From: an uncultured Ruminococcus sp.
Lineage (GTDB): Bacteria; Bacillota_A; Clostridia; Oscillospirales; Acutalibacteraceae
Direction: 5' to 3'
Length of the DNA stretch: 8,230 bases
Assembly: GCA_902773395.1 (NCBI GenBank)
Contig: CACYEJ010000144.1
Span: forward strand, 1 to 8,230
The notes beneath the pieces were generated by a model. The model was not told the DNA's origin. It searched no databases and worked only from the letters and a program-made list of their open reading frames with translations. A program made the translations under genes and the position numbers. Positions 5,026 through 8,230 of this stretch are shown one piece after another (position 1 is the first letter of the stretch; each line of letters starts with the position of its first letter).

Positions 5026-6240
5026 TTGGATAAGATTGAAATTAAAGGAAAGGTGAACACTGCAATATGTTTTGCAAGAGTGGTTGAAGATGAAGCTATT
5101 GAGCAGATAAGGCGTATGTGCGACTATGCGATGACAGAGGGTTCAAAGCTTCGAATTATGCCCGATGTACACTCAGGTAAGGGCTGTACAATCGGAACAA
5201 CTATGACAATTAACGATAAGGCTGTACCTAATGTTGTAGGTGTAGATATTGGCTGTGGAATGTATACTGTTAATCTCGGTAAAGCCAATATCGACTTGGA
5301 AAAATTTGACGAAACCGCACATTTTATTCCTTCGGGAAGAAATGTATGGGAGGGCAGAAAGGAGCGTTTTAATCTTACTGAACTTTGCTGTTACAGAAGC
5401 TTGAAAAAAACTAAGTGGATTGAAAGAAGCTTGGGCACTCTCGGAGGAGGAAATCATTTCATAGAAATTGATATTTCCTCAGACGGTACGAAATATCTTG
5501 TTATCCACTCAGGAAGCAGGAATCTCGGAAAACAGGTGGCGGAGCTTTATCAGCGGCTTGCGATTGATTTGAATAAGGGTATTGAAAGCTATCTTGAAGC
5601 ACGTGAGGAAATTATCCGCACATACAAGGAGCAGGGCAGACGAAGCGAAATTCAAGCGGCTCTTAACAAGCTGAGTTTTGATAAGAGAAATTCCGAAACT
5701 ACTATTCCGGAGGATTTGTGTTATTTGTACGGAAAGTATCTTGATGATTATCTTCACGATGTAGAAATATGTCAGCAGTTTGCAAAACGCAATCGTGAAA
5801 AAATGGCGGAGATTATGCTGGAAAGAATGGGTTTGAACGGCACGGACGGTTTTCACACTATTCATAATTATATTGATACCGAAGAAATGATTCTCCGAAA
5901 GGGAGCGATAGCCGCACATAAGGGTGAGAAAATTCTGATACCGATAAATATGAGGGACGGAAGTGTTCTTGCAGTTGGCAGGGGAAATCCGGAATGGAAC
6001 TACTCCGCACCGCACGGAGCAGGACGAATAATGTCCAGAACAAGAGCCAAGAACGAGCTTGATATGGCTGAATATCAAAAGGCGATGAATGGTATTTATA
6101 CAACCTCTGTAAACGAATATACATTGGACGAAGCACCTATGGCATATAAGTCTTTAAATGATATTATTGATGTTATAGGAGAAGCGGTTGATATTATAGA
6201 GGTTTTGAAACCGATATATAATTTTAAAGCGTCAAATTAA
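5026..6240 (+). CDS. rtcB: RNA-splicing ligase RtcB, 404 aa
   Basis: This is a GTP- and Mn2+-dependent ligase that joins RNA 2',3'-cyclic phosphate (or 3'-phosphate) ends to 5'-OH ends through a guanylated histidine. Visible motifs: MPDVH (45-49), GVDIGCGM (72-79) with metal ligands D74 and C77, LGGGNHFIE (139-147) with N143/H144, HSGSRNLG (161-168), HTIHNYID (277-284) with H280, RKGAI (291-295), PHGAGR (329-334) with guanylation residue H330, and K374 in the EAPMAYK motif near the C-terminus. The set and spacing match E. coli RtcB (D75, C78, H281, H337), and length is normal, so it should be active. It starts at TTG with AGGTGA 5 nt upstream. No archease, RtcA or release-factor homologue lies in the window. 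Likely substrates are cleaved tRNAs or rRNA, consistent with the neighbouring tRNA-like RNA. Confidence 0.96.
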   Translation: MDKIEIKGKVNTAICFARVVEDEAIEQIRRMCDYAMTEGSKLRIMPDVHSGKGCTIGTTMTINDKAVPNVVGVDIGCGMYTVNLGKANIDLEKFDETAHFIPSGRNVWEGRKERFNLTELCCYRSLKKTKWIERSLGTLGGGNHFIEIDISSDGTKYLVIHSGSRNLGKQVAELYQRLAIDLNKGIESYLEAREEIIRTYKEQGRRSEIQAALNKLSFDKRNSETTIPEDLCYLYGKYLDDYLHDVEICQQFAKRNREKMAEIMLERMGLNGTDGFHTIHNYIDTEEMILRKGAIAAHKGEKILIPINMRDGSVLAVGRGNPEWNYSAPHGAGRIMSRTRAKNELDMAEYQKAMNGIYTTSVNEYTLDEAPMAYKSLNDIIDVIGEAVDIIEVLKPIYNFKASN

Positions 6241-6319
6241 AATCTTAAACTTCCCACACGAAAAGCAGTTATACCACCCGATAAATCCTAGAATTTTCTA
6301 CTCTAACATAGTAAGAATC

Positions 6320-6363
6320 AAAACCTCTATCTATCGAGAACACACGATAAATAGAGGTTTTTT
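6320..6363. terminator. Strong terminator after rtcB, probably bidirectional
   Basis: AAACCTCTAT (6321-6330) pairs with ATAGAGGTTT (6351-6360), and TATCG (6332-6336) with CGATA (6345-6349), with one C-A mismatch and an 8-nt loop. A six-T run (6358-6363) follows on the plus strand. On the minus strand the stem ends in TTTTGATT, so it can also stop transcription from the convergent branching-enzyme gene. Confidence 0.88.
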
Positions 6364-6510
6364 CATTAATAAAAAAATAAAAAATAAAAATTATACTAAC
6401 AAGCGTTGAGATTTACCGGACTCGGTAGAGCCTTTGTAAAATCTTGAACGAAATTTTAAACGGTAAATGTTTTAGACCGTGAGTATAAAAAATACAGCGG
6501 ACACTTCAAA
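6364..6510. other. AT-rich spacer between convergent genes, with a nested inverted repeat
   Basis: The first 35 bases are almost pure A/T. TACCG-GACT-CGGTA (6414-6427) sits inside AGATTT (6409-6414) / AAATCT (6439-6444). A second short repeat, ACGGT/ACCGT, is at 6460-6464/6476-6480. On the minus strand these lie in the 3' untranslated region of the branching-enzyme gene and may stabilise or help end its transcript. No gene is seen. Confidence 0.4.
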
Positions 6511-8230
6511 TTAGTTCTCTGCGCCCGTTTCAATTGGCTGCTCTTCTTCCGAGGACTCGTCCTCTTTACACGGCTTAATTATAACTCCGCTCAAAGGCGC
6601 AAGCTTTAAATTCAAATATCCTTCGTTCGATTTCAAATTGATATTTCTCTTATTACTGCCGCCGTAAATATCCCAATCCGAACTAATAAGCTCTTTGAAA
6701 TTACCGTTGTATCCCACGCCAAGCCAATAGTCCTTTTCAAACGGTGAAAAATTCAGCGCTACAAACAGCGGATTTCCGTTGAAGTCATCACGTCTGTAAG
6801 CATAGATATTGTTGCCTGCATTCTGCAAATCTATCCATGCAAACGAAGAGAGATTGAAGTCTTGAACATACAAAGCCGGTTCTTCCTTGTAAATCTCGTT
6901 TAGCTTTTTAATAAATTCATGAAAGCTGTCATGATTAGGATAGCTCAGCAGATTCCAGCCAAGCGGCTGTTCGTCCTTCCACTCCATATATTCAGCAAGC
7001 TCGTTGCCCATAAAATTGAGCTTCTTTCCCGGATGAGTCATCTGATACAAATAGTAAGTACGGAGATTCGCAAACTTTTCTTCCTGCGTTCTGCCGTATG
7101 ACTTCGCCATAATTGACAATTTACCATTGGATACGTCATCGTGTGAAAGTGCCAGCATATACAAACCCTGATTAAAATAATACATAGGATAAGTCATCAT
7201 ATTATGATTCTGGGCACGCATGCCAAAAGGCGTAGTAATGTAGCGAAGTGTTTCCGCAGACCAGCCGAAATTCCACATATAATCGAACCCGAAGCCGCCA
7301 TATACAACAGGCGCGGTATCCTTAGTATGACACGAGGAATCTTCCGCAATAAACATTACATCGGGGTGATAAGCGTTTAGAGTAAAGAGAGTGTGTTTCA
7401 TAAACCAAACGCCGCAGTCATACTCAGGCGAATTGGGGTTGCCGTCCGGAAAATGGAGATACGCAACAGCATCAAAACGAATTCCGTCAAAGTGAAATTT
7501 GTTTATCCAGAAATTTACAGCGGAACGAACGAAGCTGTGAACATGATTCTTTGAATAATCAAATCTCATAGAACCCCAAGCGGATTCACGAAGCTGAGGA
7601 ATTTCACTTTCATATAAGCATGTGCCGTCAAAATACGCAAGTCCATGCTCATCTCTTGCAAAATGCACGGGAACAAAATCGAGTATCGCGCCTATTCCGT
7701 TAATATGACAGCTGTCAATCAAGTCCATAAGATAACGAGGCTCTCCGTATCTGCTGGTTGCCGCATAGTAACCCGTCGCCTGATACCCCCACGAACCGTC
7801 AAAGGGATACTCCGTAAGCGGCATGAATTCGATATGAGTATAGCCCATTTCCTTCACATAGGGAATCAGCTCTGTTACAAGCTCCTGATAATGATAGAAT
7901 TTTTCAACGCCGTTTTTTTCTTCCTTGACCTTCCACGTACCAAGATGCACTTCATACACATTTAGAGGATTATTATAATTCTTCTCACGACTTTGCATCC
8001 ACTCGCCGTCACGCCAATAGTAATTGTCAATGTCGTAAACAATTGAATTAAAATCGGGGCGAACCTCGTTATAGTACGCAAACGGGTCTGTTTTTTCAGT
8101 AAATTGTCCGTCAGCAGAAAATACTTTATATTTATAATGAACTCCCTCGCCAATATTACCGATAAAAACTCTCCATACTCCGAACTCATCACGGTTCATA
8201 TCAACATCTTGCCAATCGTTATGCGAAGCG
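6511..8230 (-). CDS. glgB: GH13 1,4-alpha-glucan branching enzyme (GlgB-like), 5' end outside the window
   Basis: Transfers alpha-1,4-glucan segments to alpha-1,6 branch points in glycogen synthesis; cytoplasmic. The frame is open to the window edge, and the bases beyond the first internal Met encode ...NDWQDVDMNRDEFGVW. That is the end of the CBM48 motif (GDFNDW), so the true start is outside. Counting from that internal Met (8199), the barrel begins about residue 80 (NVYEVHLGTW). The key residues are: ILDFVPVHF (172-180), catalytic nucleophile D243 in GIRFDAVA, acid/base E286 in FIAEDS, and H353/D354 in LSHDD. The all-beta C-terminal domain runs from about 450 to 545 and is followed by an acidic tail. 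The motif after the nucleophile (LHFPDGNPNS) and LSHDDVSNGK differ from textbook GlgB (SMLYLDY; LSHDEVVHGK), so it may be a divergent paralogue. No glycogen operon partner is visible. Confidence 0.85.
   Translation of the reverse strand, partial: ASHNDWQDVDMNRDEFGVWRVFIGNIGEGVHYKYKVFSADGQFTEKTDPFAYYNEVRPDFNSIVYDIDNYYWRDGEWMQSREKNYNNPLNVYEVHLGTWKVKEEKNGVEKFYHYQELVTELIPYVKEMGYTHIEFMPLTEYPFDGSWGYQATGYYAATSRYGEPRYLMDLIDSCHINGIGAILDFVPVHFARDEHGLAYFDGTCLYESEIPQLRESAWGSMRFDYSKNHVHSFVRSAVNFWINKFHFDGIRFDAVAYLHFPDGNPNSPEYDCGVWFMKHTLFTLNAYHPDVMFIAEDSSCHTKDTAPVVYGGFGFDYMWNFGWSAETLRYITTPFGMRAQNHNMMTYPMYYFNQGLYMLALSHDDVSNGKLSIMAKSYGRTQEEKFANLRTYYLYQMTHPGKKLNFMGNELAEYMEWKDEQPLGWNLLSYPNHDSFHEFIKKLNEIYKEEPALYVQDFNLSSFAWIDLQNAGNNIYAYRRDDFNGNPLFVALNFSPFEKDYWLGVGYNGNFKELISSDWDIYGGSNKRNINLKSNEGYLNLKLAPLSGVIIKPCKEDESSEEEQPIETGAEN

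Noticed and set aside
1..8230. CRISPR array or insertion sequence
   Set aside because: No regularly spaced repeats, transposase frame or paired terminal repeats were seen.

Overview
The window is AT-rich, with strong AGGAGG-type ribosome binding sites, sigma-A-like promoters, TTG starts and intrinsic terminators. Together with its protein families this suggests a low-GC Firmicute, most likely a gut-type Clostridia (Oscillospiraceae/Ruminococcus-like). That placement is inferred from style and gene content, not from a marker gene.

Layout: (1) Positions 1-850, minus strand: a two-gene operon of a five-helix membrane protein and a small Cro/CI-type repressor, with a near-consensus extended -10 promoter and a perfect 12-bp terminator. 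(2) About 850-1160: a mostly featureless gap. (3) 1165-3411, plus strand: a promoter, two overlapping WYL-domain regulator genes and a terminator. (4) 3412-3874: a 460-nt noncoding region with its own promoter, dense RNA secondary structure and a textbook tRNA T-arm, but no normal tRNA. (5) 3875-6360: an SPFH/slipin-like protein and the RNA ligase RtcB, ending in a strong terminator that probably serves both strands. (6) 6511 to the right edge, minus strand: a glycogen-branching-enzyme-like GH13 protein whose 5' end lies outside the window.

The centre (1165-6360) reads as an RNA-repair island. The WYL proteins would sense a damage signal and control expression. RtcB would rejoin RNA ends of the 2',3'-cyclic-phosphate/5'-OH type, for example nicked tRNAs. 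The slipin-like partner would scaffold or localise the process. The structured RNA in the middle carries a tRNA T-arm and could be a tRNA mimic, a decoy or sensor of the repair system, or a leader/attenuator for slipin-rtcB. The association of RtcB with slipin-like and WYL proteins fits published comparative genomics of RNA repair. The tRNA-like RNA between them is the part I would check first. The flanking membrane-protein/repressor operon and the branching enzyme look unrelated to it.
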